A stretch of 64,000 bases of DNA from Haematococcus lacustris (lineage: Eukaryota > Chlorophyta > Chlorophyceae > Chlamydomonadales > Haematococcaceae). Positions 10,873 through 20,895 of the stretch are shown piece after piece. The notes beneath the pieces are model-generated. The model was given only the letters and a program-made list of their open reading frames with translations, was not told where the DNA came from and ran no database searches. A program made the position numbers and the translations under genes. The number at the start of each line of letters is the position of its first letter. The stretch's first letter is position 1. The stretch spans positions 1,580,574 to 1,644,573 of the forward strand of contig JASKMD010000024.1 of assembly GCA_030144725.1 (NCBI GenBank). The letters are read 5' to 3'.

Positions 10873-13800
10873 CATCCTCAGGCGGCGGCAGCCGTAGCTC
10901 GGCATGGTACACCACATCAATCGCCACTTCCATGCGCGTAGCTTGGTCTGAGCTGCCGAGAGCAGCGAAGAGGTGGGGCAAGGCCATTTGAGCCTGCACA
11001 TGATGCTGGTAGTAAGTCCACATAGCACCACAGTGCTCCTGCAAATAGGTCGCAAGCTGCTGCTTCTGCTGCTCGCGCTGATCTGCTGGCACCAAGTGTT
11101 GCAGCTGGCTATGCAGACCTGCCAGAAGGGGCAATGTGTCCCAGGTCCCCAGACGAGCTAGCACATCCTGGGTGTGGCGGTAGAGCTCAAAAGCGTGCAG
11201 GCCGTCATCCTTGCTGGCCCACATGAGCTCGGGCACCAAGAAGCTCTCCCCAACCACTGCCACCACGCTGAGCCTGAGCAGCAGGCTGTTGTCTTGGAGC
11301 AGCTGGCTAAGGGTGACAGCCCATGGTGGAGACATACCCTTCTGCCGCTCAAGCAGCTGTGACACAGCATCTCTCGCATGCGCCCAGACGCGCAGCATGG
11401 TCACAGTTGAGCTGATGTAGCTGGCCCAGCGTGTGTCACACGGCACTTGGGGCTTAGCGCCCCATGCTCCCATGCCGAGCGGCACCCAATACTGGGCCAG
11501 CAAGCTGGCAATGGATTCAATGGCTGGGCGGATGTCACCACCCAATGCAGCCAGCCCAGCCAGCAGGGTGTTGTGTATGCCGTGGCTATAGCAGGGCTGC
11601 GCCCGAATGCAGCCAGCCTGCCCCTTGCTCTGGAGGAGCTTGCTCATGCGGGTGACAACACCACCATATTCACCCATGTTCACAGCTGCACTGTCTGCTG
11701 TGATGCTGGCGATGCAGGCAGTGTCGAGGCCGTGGAGGAGCAGCTCCTGCATGATGACCTGGACATGAGCTTCTGCCGTGCCAATAGGCAAGGGGATGAT
11801 AGCCAACACATCAGTGACTTGGGTGGTGAGTCGGTCTGCCCCATCTGCTGCCCCAGCCCCAGCCCCAGCCCCAGCCCCAGCCCCAGCCCCAGCCCCACCC
11901 CTAGCCCCAGCCCCAGCCCCAGCCCCTGCCTTCCCCTTTGCATCTTACCAAGGGTCTTGCGCCGCATGTAGGTTGACACGATCTGGAATTCACGCCCAAC
12001 TGTGGATGTGTTGCCTGGCCGGTGTGGGTTGGGGAGGACGCACTGCTCAGAGACAAAGAATTGCCGGCACTTGGAGAGGGCACGGCGGCTGACACCGGTC
12101 TCTAGATGCAACCTGACGGTGCTCAAGCAGTGGTGAGCATTGTAGGGTGCAGTCCTGGCTGCTGGCCTCCCCACAGGGTCCTCTTGAGTTGGAATGAAGA
12201 TGTCTGTTGGTGAGAGTGCGAGGCCGGCTGGGCTGAGCTGCTCTGCCATGCTGCCCATGGGCCGGCCATGGCTATCCAGCCTTCCGTAGCCAGCCTCTGC
12301 ACACCGCCTCAACACCTCCACTGAGACGGGGTGCTGCTCCAAAACCAGCAGCTGCTGCTTCTGCTTGAAGGTGAGTGGGGAGTGGTGGGGGCGGCGTTTG
12401 TGCCGGTAGTTATGCACCTGACACTTGAGGCTGCGTCGAGCAGCCCGTAGGGAGTGATTGGTAGCTGCCGCTCTGCATGCCACCTGCTGCAAAGCCGTGT
12501 GCTCACCCTGCAGGCCTTGGTGTGCTGCCTGCAGGTCGCCTAGGTCGCCCTGCAACCCATCCACTGTGCCCATAAGGGACTGCTCCACATCCCTCAACCG
12601 CTGCACCTCAGCCTGCAGATCACGGTTTGTCGCTTGTGCCGTACAAGCTGCAGCCTTGATGTTGTTAGGGCAATGCAGATAGCCAGCCCTTGGCGACTTG
12701 TTTAGTGCATGGAGATGAGCACTCTTTGCCTTGCTTAATTTCTTCTTCTTCATGGTTTGGGATCAAGAGGTGGCTGAGCGGGGCTACGGGCTTGGCTCGG
12801 TGGTCAGGGTGATGGGGGGTGATGGATACGGAGATGGGTGAAGGAGAGGTAGGGGGGAGATGGGTGAAGGAGAGGTAGGGGAGAGGTAGGAGGCGGGGAG
12901 AAGGAGAGTTAGGGGGCAGGAGGCTGATGGCAGGCTGGGAGGAGGGGCTACTGGGAGCTGGGCGGGGTAGACGAGGTTGGGAGGTGGTGGGTTAGGATGT
13001 GTTGGTGGTGGCCACGTGGCGGAGTGGTAAGCCAAGCTCAGTCGGCTGCTCGTGCACCTGTAGCCATCAGCATGTGTACCTTGTAAGCGGTATAACTTGT
13101 CACATACAAACCCAATGATTGAGTTGCATAGTGTCATGGACGCGTTAATGAGTATGCTACAAATGGTATGTGTGAGGGCAGGCTGTTTGTTTAATGGTGC
13201 AAAACATAAAGCGGATCATAGCTGGAGGGGGTGACTAGTCCCTACTGTGCCGCCCACCATTACAGCGATACAGCGCTGCCACACACAAACCGGGGTTCCT
13301 TCACATCCTCGCCATGCGGCCTGCACCATCAAGAAGCTCGCGCAGCCATGTTTGCCGGACTTCAGTGGTGTGCGCCACCGACATGTCGTGCATCGCTAAC
13401 GGATAGCCAAGGACGTAGCTTACCAGTGTAGCTAACCACGGTCTGCGATTGGGACACATCCGGGGTCACATGTGGCTGCCCGCATCGAAAGACTCCGATG
13501 GCAATTCCAGTCGGACATTAAACGCGCAATATCGCATTGCAGCAGACGCAGCAAACGTTACATCAAATGATGGAGTAGATGGGCCGCAGTTGCATGAAGA
13601 TTACCAACCCCATGTTGGGAACGCCTGACCGAGCCTAAGGGGCCTACAACATCTGCAAAAACTGGGCCTGCTGTAGCTACGACCAGATATGAGGGGCCTG
13701 CTGCGTCTGCGTCTATGCCAGAGTTGGCGTGTTGGGCTAAGACTGTTTCGCTTGGGGCTGTTGAGCCTGTGCTCGAGCCCGTAATAAGAGTTGTAGCTGG

Positions 13801-16800
13801 GCGTGCATCTGACCCAGAAGCATCGGGTTGACCTGCTGCATTTTTCGCCGCTGCTCGGCTACCCTGCTCGAAAGATTCCATTACCTGAAACCTGATTCAA
13901 CTGACCCGTCATTCTTCATCATTCTAGCCCCGATTCAAACGCGGCGAAAAGGAGGCTAGAATGATGAAGCGTGACGGGCGGGTACCGTCGTTAAAGTGCA
14001 CGAACCGACGAAACCGACCGCCCCTCGCTGTCTCCTTTTGGGCTGCTGAGCAGCTCCCCTGGCTGCTGTCAATGCGGGATGTAGTCGTACTGGGTCATAA
14101 GACCGGGGGACGCAGCCAGTGGCTCTGAACGACATAAAGTGCGTCGGTTGGCCGAGAATTATTCAAATCGAAAAATTTGCGAGTGCGAGGGCCTATCCGC
14201 GAACCGACGAGAAAAACTTTCAAATTTTTCGCCTCAACCGCTACGCTTTTTGGCCGCCCGCACGACTGGCTGCAGCTCTAACTGGTCTGACCCCGAAGGA
14301 TTCTGTTGTGCTATAACAACAGCCCGGGGAGTGGTTCAGCGCTGCAAATGGTCGACGTTTAGGGTCCTCACTCGGGAGGGGTTACGTTCGAATTTTCTCC
14401 TTTTTCTCGGCCTGGTTTCTCCCACTGAGTAAAAGGAGTAAATTGAAAATAATCTCTTTCACACACACACACGTGGTCGGCTTCGTGCAGTGCTAAACAG
14501 CCCAGCATGGAGGGTCTGCTGGTGGAGGCGAATGCCCTGGCAGCGGCGTCCCTATTAGCTACAGGGATTCAGCCCACGACGCTGACGTTGGAGCAGATGC
14601 GCCTTCTCCAGCAGCGGTGCCTGCAAGTCGTGGTGCAGCAGAAACAGCAGATGCAAGCGCAGCAGATGCAGCAGATGCAGCAGTCAACACTAGCGGCGCC
14701 GTCGTTCGCACAGCAGACACCGCAGCCTCTTGCGGTTGACCATGGCACGCACACCCCAGTCCTTGACTGCAAAGTGAACTCCATCCACAGCAGCAAAACA
14801 CTGTGGCATGCCATTCCCGGCTGCCATGAACTTGGCTGCACTAGCCTTGAGTTGATCAATTGTGGTGGGCATCCTGATTTTCGTGGACAGTATGGTCACT
14901 ATGGCAGCACACACCTCATGAACCGCCTCGTGCACAGTGGAGTGGCCCATACCCAGCTCATTGGCCACAGAGAGCATAGAGGAGCCCGATGCAAGGAACC
15001 TTAGCGTTGGGGCTAGGCGCTGGCCAGAGCTAAGACGACGGGTCTTGATGAGTGGTCGGAGCTGACGCTTAAGCCAATCGAACGTGCCCCTTCCCATCCT
15101 GTACCACGTGTGGTAATGGCTGTCGCCGCAGAGCCGCTCGCCATTTGCATCGACGGCTTTTGTGACAGTCTTGTAGTGGTCAAGAGACCTGGGCAGTACG
15201 TCCCATTCCCGCCTGCGCACAGTGTGCAAGATGCGGGGTTGCGGCGGGCAAGGGGCCTGCGAAATGGCGGGCGCCCCCATACTCACTCAGCTCTCCCTTC
15301 GAGTTCGTATAACTGCAGGTAAAGAAGAAAGTCGCCATTCTGCCCTCGAAGCCTGTCAGCGTCAGCGTCAGAATCGTCTTGCTGCCGCTGGCGCTCATCG
15401 TCGCTGCTATCAGTATCCAGCAGGGCCCGGCAGATGGGTTGGTAGTGGCGCAGGCGCAGGCGCAGGCGCAGGCGGTTGGCCCAACCACTACCGAACTCGT
15501 AAAATTTGAATTAATCAGAAAAGTTTGAATTACGAGCCCGTTCGCGGATAGGCCCCGAATCGGGCCATGAAGGCCCTTTCGAAAGGGCGTTAATGAATAC
15601 GAACTATTGCCCATCAACTGCCCAACAAACCTCGAAAAATGGAGTCCTTTCTCGCCCTTTAGCAGCGCGAAGGGCAAATGAGTTGCTCTGCAATAGCGAT
15701 GCGCGCTCACAAGCCCGAATGCCCCAGTCAGTGAGGCGGGCGGCCAAAAAGTGCAGCGGTTAGGGCAATAAATACGAATCTTTTATTGTTGCGACCGCGA
15801 ATAGGGCCGATATGAGATGGCGCACATCATCAAGGCCTATCGCACATCATCAATGCTTCACAGTGCAACAGTCCTGCGTGTCATCCTGGCAGTCTGCACG
15901 TGCTGCTGCAAACAGTACATTACTGGCAGAGGCCTGACACACCTCAAGCGTGTGCCAATAGAGGTAACATGTGGCAATGGCCCCACTCCATGTCGAAAGA
16001 AGATCAACAGGTCACAACACGCCAAGGAGTAGCTAGCCATAGATGTAGCTTGCTGTGACATCTGTATGCTGCCTTTTACCCGTTGCTGACTTTCTGAGTT
16101 TACAACAGCAGGCTCAGCATTGTTACTGGTTGCCCCAATTGTGTTGCTTGCCTGCAGCCTCAACTTTCAGCCCAGCGGGTTTGCTGCAAATGACACCAGC
16201 TTCTGGATCTCCTTCGTGGAGTACAGCGCTACAGGGGTGCCCCTGCAGAAGTTCCCAGGGCCTAACGAAGCTACATACATGGAGTTCCTTGGCGACACGT
16301 GAGTGATTGCTACTGTCTTGCCCTTGGCTACAGGAACATGTGCTCGTGCAGCACAGACCCCCATTTCCCTCCACAAAGCTGAGGAGAGTGAGCAATGTTG
16401 TCATGCCCGCACTGTGGTCCTGTCCCATGTCTGGCATGCTTCATACATGGATGCTTGGCGGATGGACGTCTGACTCATGACTGGCGTGTATTGCTCAAGT
16501 GGCTAGCCAACTCTATAGCTGGCACACATGTGTTGTGTATTACGCAGACTGTACATTATTGCATACAACGGGAAAGGACAACCCGCATTGTATGCCCTAG
16601 ACAAGATGGGGAAGACTAGCAAGCTACTGGTCAACCATGTGAAGCCATCAGGGGGCTTTGCACTGTTCCGCGCCGCCAAAATGCTGTTGTTCACCAGCAA
16701 CCGAAACAGCTTGTGTCAGCTGGACATGCAGTCAGGGGAGTGCCAGGTCATCACCACCATGATGTGGCCAGAGGGCGGCCGCCTGCTGACTGGGAACGAC

Positions 16801-17055
16801 CAGCTGGCCCTGCTTATAGTGCCTTGCACTGGAGGCAGCAACCTCTTCTCCTGCTCTGCTGAGGGTTGGCTGCACCGGCTGGGGAGCGTGACGCCCTCGG
16901 CTGTCTTTGGAGACTTCTGCCTCAATAGCCGGGGTAACCTGCTGTTCGTTGATCAGCTGGACAAGGAGTTGCCACGCTTGAGGTGCTTGCCTGCGCTGCT
17001 GCCGCCTCCTGAGGCCACCGCCTGCAAGGCCCTGAGCCCCAAGGAGCCCCAATGA
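8299..17055 (+). CDS. Array gene A: propeller-like repeat protein, intron 1 split by a 7-kb transposon
   Basis: First member of the tandem family. Exon 1 8299-8465 (167 nt), exon 2 16158-16298 (141 nt), exon 3 16548-17055; 271 aa. Both junctions are phase 2 and use GT-AG (LF-S junction, then GDT-LY). Exon 1 carries the conserved TLCTLHAP, DCDG and VCCVEEE motifs; exon 2 ATYMEFLGD; exon 3 PSGGFALF, LCQLDMQSGEC, GGRLLTGNDQLALLIVP and NSRGNLLF. Exon 2 lacks four codons found in paralogs (the GKTIM part). No signal peptide or membrane segment is visible. Exons 1 and 2 are assigned to one gene because the flanks of the 7-kb element match the uninterrupted intron 1 of gene D. Whether so long an intron is still spliced is unknown. 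The function is not recognised; the repeat pattern suggests a beta-propeller. Confidence 0.62.
8970..9180. repeat. Degenerate 12-bp minisatellite (gccattgccact)
   Basis: Imperfect tandem copies of a 12-bp unit of the form tgccattgccac, drifting to gcgattgccatt. Open in several frames, giving Cys/His/Ala-rich false ORFs. It lies inside the composite transposon. Confidence 0.75.
9746..12753 (-). CDS. hAT-like transposase, two exons
   Basis: Exon 1 12753-11949 and exon 2 11835-9746 join (CTTG|GTAAGA ... GGGGCAG|ACC) into a 964-aa frame; the 113-bp intron is mostly a GGGGCT microsatellite. The N-terminus is basic (MKKKKLSKAKS), then residues 40-125 form a likely coiled coil. The middle has ITADSAAVN (about residue 313), CYSHGIHN and CDTRW (about 402), which fit the hAT catalytic core (DN.., C..H, D.RW). 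A poly-Gln block lies near residues 600-625, and the C-terminal part has ISNAPVESLLQLL, where hAT proteins have their dimerisation region; the tail is Ala/Pro/Gln-rich. The frame is intact, so it may encode protein. No hAT ends with an 8-bp duplication were found, so the family call is tentative; another DDE superfamily is possible. Confidence 0.6.
11846..11931. repeat. (CCCCAG)n hexanucleotide microsatellite in the transposase intron
   Basis: About 14 copies of ccccag (one interruption, cccctag) lie between the inferred splice sites 11948 and 11836. If not spliced out, the repeat reads (Gly-Leu)n in the first exon's frame, followed by a frame break, which supports treating it as intron. Confidence 0.85.
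12754..13900. other. Non-coding interior of the composite transposon
   Basis: No convincing gene. 12800-12960 is a G-rich run with repeated gagatgggtgaaggagaggt. The segment 13637-13690 (gggcctacaacatctgc ... ggcctgctgtagc) resembles 9470-9600 in the same orientation, so two related fragments flank the hAT-like gene. These may be remains of a second transposon ORF, but no motif is recognisable. Confidence 0.4.
13907..13981. repeat. Imperfect 25-bp inverted repeat (hairpin)
   Basis: cccgtcattcttcatcattc... and its near-perfect inverse ...gaatgatgaagcgtgacggg face each other with about 25 bp between them. The arms differ at two positions. This could be the end of a nested element or a foldback hairpin inside the composite transposon. 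Confidence 0.7.
14690..15286 (-). pseudogene. PIF/Harbinger-like transposase, truncated
   Basis: A minus-strand reading frame with the Harbinger nuclease layout: YRMGRGTFDWLKRQLRPLI, then SSGQRLAPTLRFLASGSSML, SVANELGMGHSTVHEAVHEV and CFAAVDGVHFAVK. The last matches the segment holding the first catalytic Asp (usually A.DGTH). The frame ends soon after with an Arg-rich tail, so the remaining catalytic acids (D, E) are missing. It is therefore a broken copy, probably of the element that supplied the outer inverted repeats. Confidence 0.65.
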
Positions 17056-17965
17056 CCCTAGACATAGTGTGGGAGACAGCATTGCCACAAGAACGTGTGC
17101 TAGGCCAGGTGTAGCCTTTTTACAATTGGTGAGTTTGTCGGTGTTGGTGCGGAAGCCTGTGCAATGTGACTGGATGCACGCAGGCATTAAAGAGGTGGAT
17201 CCATAACAGGTTGTCATACAACATCAAGAAGGACACTGTCCAGCTCTTCCTGCCGACACTGTCCATTGTTCAATACCCGGCGTCTTCGAGCCTGCCCCGC
17301 CCTGCTCCGCCCGGGCTGTCAAAAGGGCGGGTGCCGACCGCATCTCGTCGATGCATCGGACTAGCTGAAGTGGATGGTGACTGCCAATGCCTATCGACGC
17401 CAGGGTTCGCCGACGAGGTGTCGACGAGAGCGGGTGACCTGCAAAACACTGCATCACTGGATCACTGGACGTCACGTCGTGAGACCGACTAGGACATCGA
17501 TAGACAGTGCCAGAGGTAGTTGGGATGCAATGATATGAGATGCAGCACATAATCTGTTGGTGTGCATCTCTTGCACTTGTGTGCTACCCGCCGCGTTGCC
17601 CTTTGTCAACACCCAGTCCATGGCTGCCCAGTCTGAACCTAGCCATAGGCCGCTCTGATTGCATGCGCTGGGCCCCTGGGATGGTGGCTTGCATTGATTG
17701 TTACATGTGCACACCACATCCCTATGAAGTTTGCAGTGCAAAAGTCCTGCATGTCTGCCCCACTGCAAGTCAAAGCAGATCAACAATTCCCCACACCCCT
17801 CAAGGCGCAGATGGCCAGACCATATGATTAGGTAGCCATTACCTGGTGCTGCGTGGTTTGTGACAGCATTAGCCTGGCAAAACATACATTGAGCAGGCTC
17901 GGCATTGGCATCAACATGCTTTGCAACACAGCAGTGGTTGCCCCACATGTGTTGCTTGCCTGCAG

Positions 17966-18793
17966 CCTGGACTTTCAGCCCAAGGGGTTTGCTGTGAATG
18001 GCACCAGCTTTTGGATCTCCTACGACAGAAGCATCATGGAGTACAGCGCTGCGGGGGTTTGCCTGCAGAGCATCGCAGGGCCTGCTGGTGCTTACATGGA
18101 GTTTTGGGGCAACACGTGAGTGGTCGCTATCGCCTTGCCCTCCAGCTGACCGGACGTGTGTTCGTTAAGAGCAGACCATCATCATAGCATATCAGTCCAC
18201 AAGGCTTAGGGGTATGAGCAATGGTGTCATATGTGCACTGTTGTCATGTCCCATGTCTGATTTGCTTCATACATGGATACATGGTTCCGGCACATGTATT
18301 CTTGCAGATTGTTCACCGTTGCATACAACAACAAGTGCCATCCTGACTTGTGTTGCATGGACAAGATGGGGAGGACTATCAAGCTGCTGGTCAACCATGT
18401 GAAGCCATCAGGAAGCTTTGCGCTGTTCCCCGCTGCCCAAAAGCTGTTGTTCATCAGCTGCCGCAACAGCTTGTGTCAGCTTGACTTGACGTCAGGGGAG
18501 TGTCGGGTCATCACCCCCAGTGTGTGGCCAGAGGGCGGCCGCCTGCTGACTGGGAATGACCAGCTGGCCCTGCTCATAGTGCCTTGCACTGGGGGCAGCA
18601 ACTTCTTCTCCTTCTCCGCGCAAGGAGAGTTGCACCATCTGCTGAGCATGTCGCACTCAGCTGTCAACGGTGGGTTTTGCCTCAACCTCAATGGGAATTC
18701 CGCTTCAACAGCCGGGGTGACCTGCTGTTCATTGACCAGCCGGACAAGGCGTTGCCACGCATCTGCTGCTTGCCGGCGCTGCTGCCGAAATGA
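17966..18793 (+). pseudogene. Array copy B: exon 1 lost, exon 3 frameshifted
   Basis: Exon 2 17966-18115 (150 nt) and exon 3 18308-18793 are recognisable and correctly phased. Exon 1 is gone: promoter-like sequence at 17400-17483 runs almost directly into sequence matching intron 1 of gene D (from about 17523). In exon 3, a 23-bp insertion near 18689-18711 partly repeats the neighbouring sequence and shifts the frame before NSRGDLLFIDQ, so the natural C-terminus is read in another frame. Downstream lies the giant GCCCC tract. Confidence 0.8.
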
Positions 18794-19016
18794 TTGCAAG
18801 ACCAGGGGAGTTCACCGTAAAGATGGTGTGTTTGTGGATGTTTGTGGAAGCCTGCCTGATCTGACCGGCTGCAATCAGGCTTAAAGAGGTGGATGCATAA
18901 CAGGCTGTCATACAACAGTCAAATAGGACACTGTCCAGCTGTTCCTGCCGGGGCTGCTGTGATGCTGTCGAGTGCCTTTCACCTTTTATGCCTTTTATCG
19001 TCCAGTTTCTGGCGTC

Positions 19017-20323
19017 CCCCGCCCCGCCCCGCCCCGCCCCGCCCCGCCCCGCCCCGCCCCGCCCCGCCCCGCCCCGCCCCGCCCCGCCCCGCCCCGCCCC
19101 GCCCCGCCCCGCCCCGCCCCGCCCCGCCCCGCCCCGCCCCGCCCCGCCCCGCCCCGCCCCGCCCCGCCCCGCCCCGCCCCGCCCCGCCCCGCCCCGCCCC
19201 GCCCCGCCCCGCCCCGCCCCGCCCCGCCCCGCCCCGCCCCGCCCCGCCCCGCCCCGCCCCGCCCCGCCCCGCCCCGCCCCGCCCCGCCCCGCCCCGCCCC
19301 GCCCCGCCCCGCCCCGCCCCGCCCCGCCCCGCCCCGCCCCGCCCCGCCCCGCCCCGCCCCGCCCCGCCCCGCCCCGCCCCGCCCCGCCCCGCCCCGCCCC
19401 GCCCCGCCCCGCCCCGCCCCGCCCCGCCCCGCCCCGCCCCGCCCCGCCCCGCCCCGCCCCGCCCCGCCCCGCCCCGCCCCGCCCCGCCCCGCCCCGCCCC
19501 GCCCCGCCCCGCCCCGCCCCGCCCCGCCCCGCCCCGCCCCGCCCCGCCCCGCCCCGCCCCGCCCCGCCCCGCCCCGCCCCGCCCCGCCCCGCCCCGCCCC
19601 GCCCCGCCCCGCCCCGCCCCGCCCCGCCCCGCCCCGCCCCGCCCCGCCCCGCCCCGCCCCGCCCCGCCCCGCCCCGCCCCGCCCCGCCCCGCCCCGCCCC
19701 GCCCCGCCCCGCCCCGCCCCGCCCCGCCCCGCCCCGCCCCGCCCCGCCCCGCCCCGCCCCGCCCCGCCCCGCCCCGCCCCGCCCCGCCCCGCCCCGCCCC
19801 GCCCCGCCCCGCCCCGCCCCGCCCCGCCCCGCCCCGCCCCGCCCCGCCCCGCCCCGCCCCGCCCCGCCCCGCCCCGCCCCGCCCCGCCCCGCCCCGCCCC
19901 GCCCCGCCCCGCCCCGCCCCGCCCCGCCCCGCCCCGCCCCGCCCCGCCCCGCCCCGCCCCGCCCCGCCCCGCCCCGCCCCGCCCCGCCCCGCCCCGCCCC
20001 GCCCCGCCCCGCCCCGCCCCGCCCCGCCCCGCCCCGCCCCGCCCCGCCCCGCCCCGCCCCGCCCCGCCCCGCCCCGCCCCGCCCCGCCCCGCCCCGCCCC
20101 GCCCCGCCCCGCCCCGCCCCGCCCCGCCCCGCCCCGCCCCGCCCCGCCCCGCCCCGCCCCGCCCCGCCCCGCCCCGCCCCGCCCCGCCCCGCCCCGCCCC
20201 GCCCCGCCCCGCCCCGCCCCGCCCCGCCCCGCCCCGCCCCGCCCCGCCCCGCCCCGCCCCGCCCCGCCCCGCCCCGCCCCGCCCCGCCCCGCCCCGCCCC
20301 GCCCCGCCCCGCCCCGCCCCGCC
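19017..20323. repeat. Perfect (GCCCC)n pentanucleotide tract, about 1.3 kb
   Basis: About 260 perfect copies of GCCCC without a single interruption. The flanks (ggcgtcccc on the left, gcctgtaacctagg on the right) match short GC-rich seeds in the 3' flanks of array loci A (17280-17325) and E (25505-25550), where only three to five related units are present. The minus strand is GGGGC-rich and could form quadruplexes. All six frames are open, giving false ORFs of about 450-550 codons (Pro-Arg-Pro-Ala or Gly-Ala-Gly-Arg types). The length as assembled may not be the true length. Confidence 0.98.
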
Positions 20324-20895
20324 TGTAACCTAGGCCACCACCACACAGGGCACCACACAGGGCAGTGTGCACAGCATAGCACAGCACAGAGTGCAGGCAT
20401 CCAGGCAGGTGCCCTGGTCATGGGAGCGCATGCAACCTAGGGTGCTGGTGCATGGCCATATGTCTGGCTTGATGATGCGCTGATGACGGGATAGCAAACA
20501 CCAGGAAGGCAAATGCTTGTTGGTAAGGGCTTCAACAGCATGCACCAACAGGAGGCCAATCACCACCAGGAGGCAAATGCTTGTGTAAGTATGGCACTAA
20601 AGCCTGCTAGGGCATCAATAGACCCGGTGAGATCTGCTGGTGTGGGGATGCTAGCCCCGACACAATGCGGCCTTCTTTCGCCCCGCGATCCCAGGCTCGC
20701 CGACGAGGTGTCGACGATTGGAGTAGAGCGACGGAGGCGGAGGATCACTGGACGTCACGTCGTGAGACTGACTAAAACAAGTCGAGCGCACTGACGAGGC
20801 GGCGTGTACCTTTACAATGACGCTTCACGGATGTGACGGGTCTTTCACGGATGTATGCCTGAAACGCAATCTGTGCCGTAGTATTCTTGCGCGCC
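20324..20895. other. 5' flank of array copy C
   Basis: No gene. A 19-bp motif (caccaggaaggcaaatgctt / caccaggaggcaaatgctt) is repeated near 20501 and 20563. GACGTCACGTCGTGAG at 20751-20766 lies 145 bp before the exon 1 ATG; the same motif occurs upstream of locus B (17468-17483) and, in altered form, twice before gene F (25731, 25962). The last 55 bp before the ATG are nearly identical to those of gene F, so this is probably the shared promoter region. Confidence 0.5.

Larger units (their letters stand above)
8756..15808. mobile_element. 7-kb composite transposon with 18-bp terminal inverted repeats in intron 1 of gene A
   Basis: The left end is ggccctattcgcggtcgc (8756-8773) and its exact inverse is at 15791-15808. 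The trinucleotide gat flanks both sides, as expected for a PIF/Harbinger-type 3-bp target duplication, though gat is not the usual TWA. Intron 1 of gene D near 23320-23370 (ttaatgagatgtgatag then agcacattatcaagg) is a plausible empty site. Inside are a hAT-like transposase gene (9746-12753), a truncated Harbinger-like transposase (14690-15286), a second inverted repeat pair (9324-9354 with 15592-15622) and further inverted blocks (14185-14203 with 15540-15556; 14237-14262 with 15749-15775). The structure is nested: at least one element has entered another. Confidence 0.75.

Noticed and set aside
14507..15004. Plus-strand 165-codon frame with Met/Gln-rich stretch
   Set aside because: It overlaps the Harbinger-like transposase on the other strand and lies between transposon inverted repeats; its second half is the reverse strand of that gene.
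18729..20440. Very long open frames (about 450-550 codons, Pro-Arg-Pro-Ala or Gly-Ala-Gly-Arg repeats) on both strands
   Set aside because: They arise because a perfect GCCCC repeat has no stop in any frame; no other coding evidence exists.
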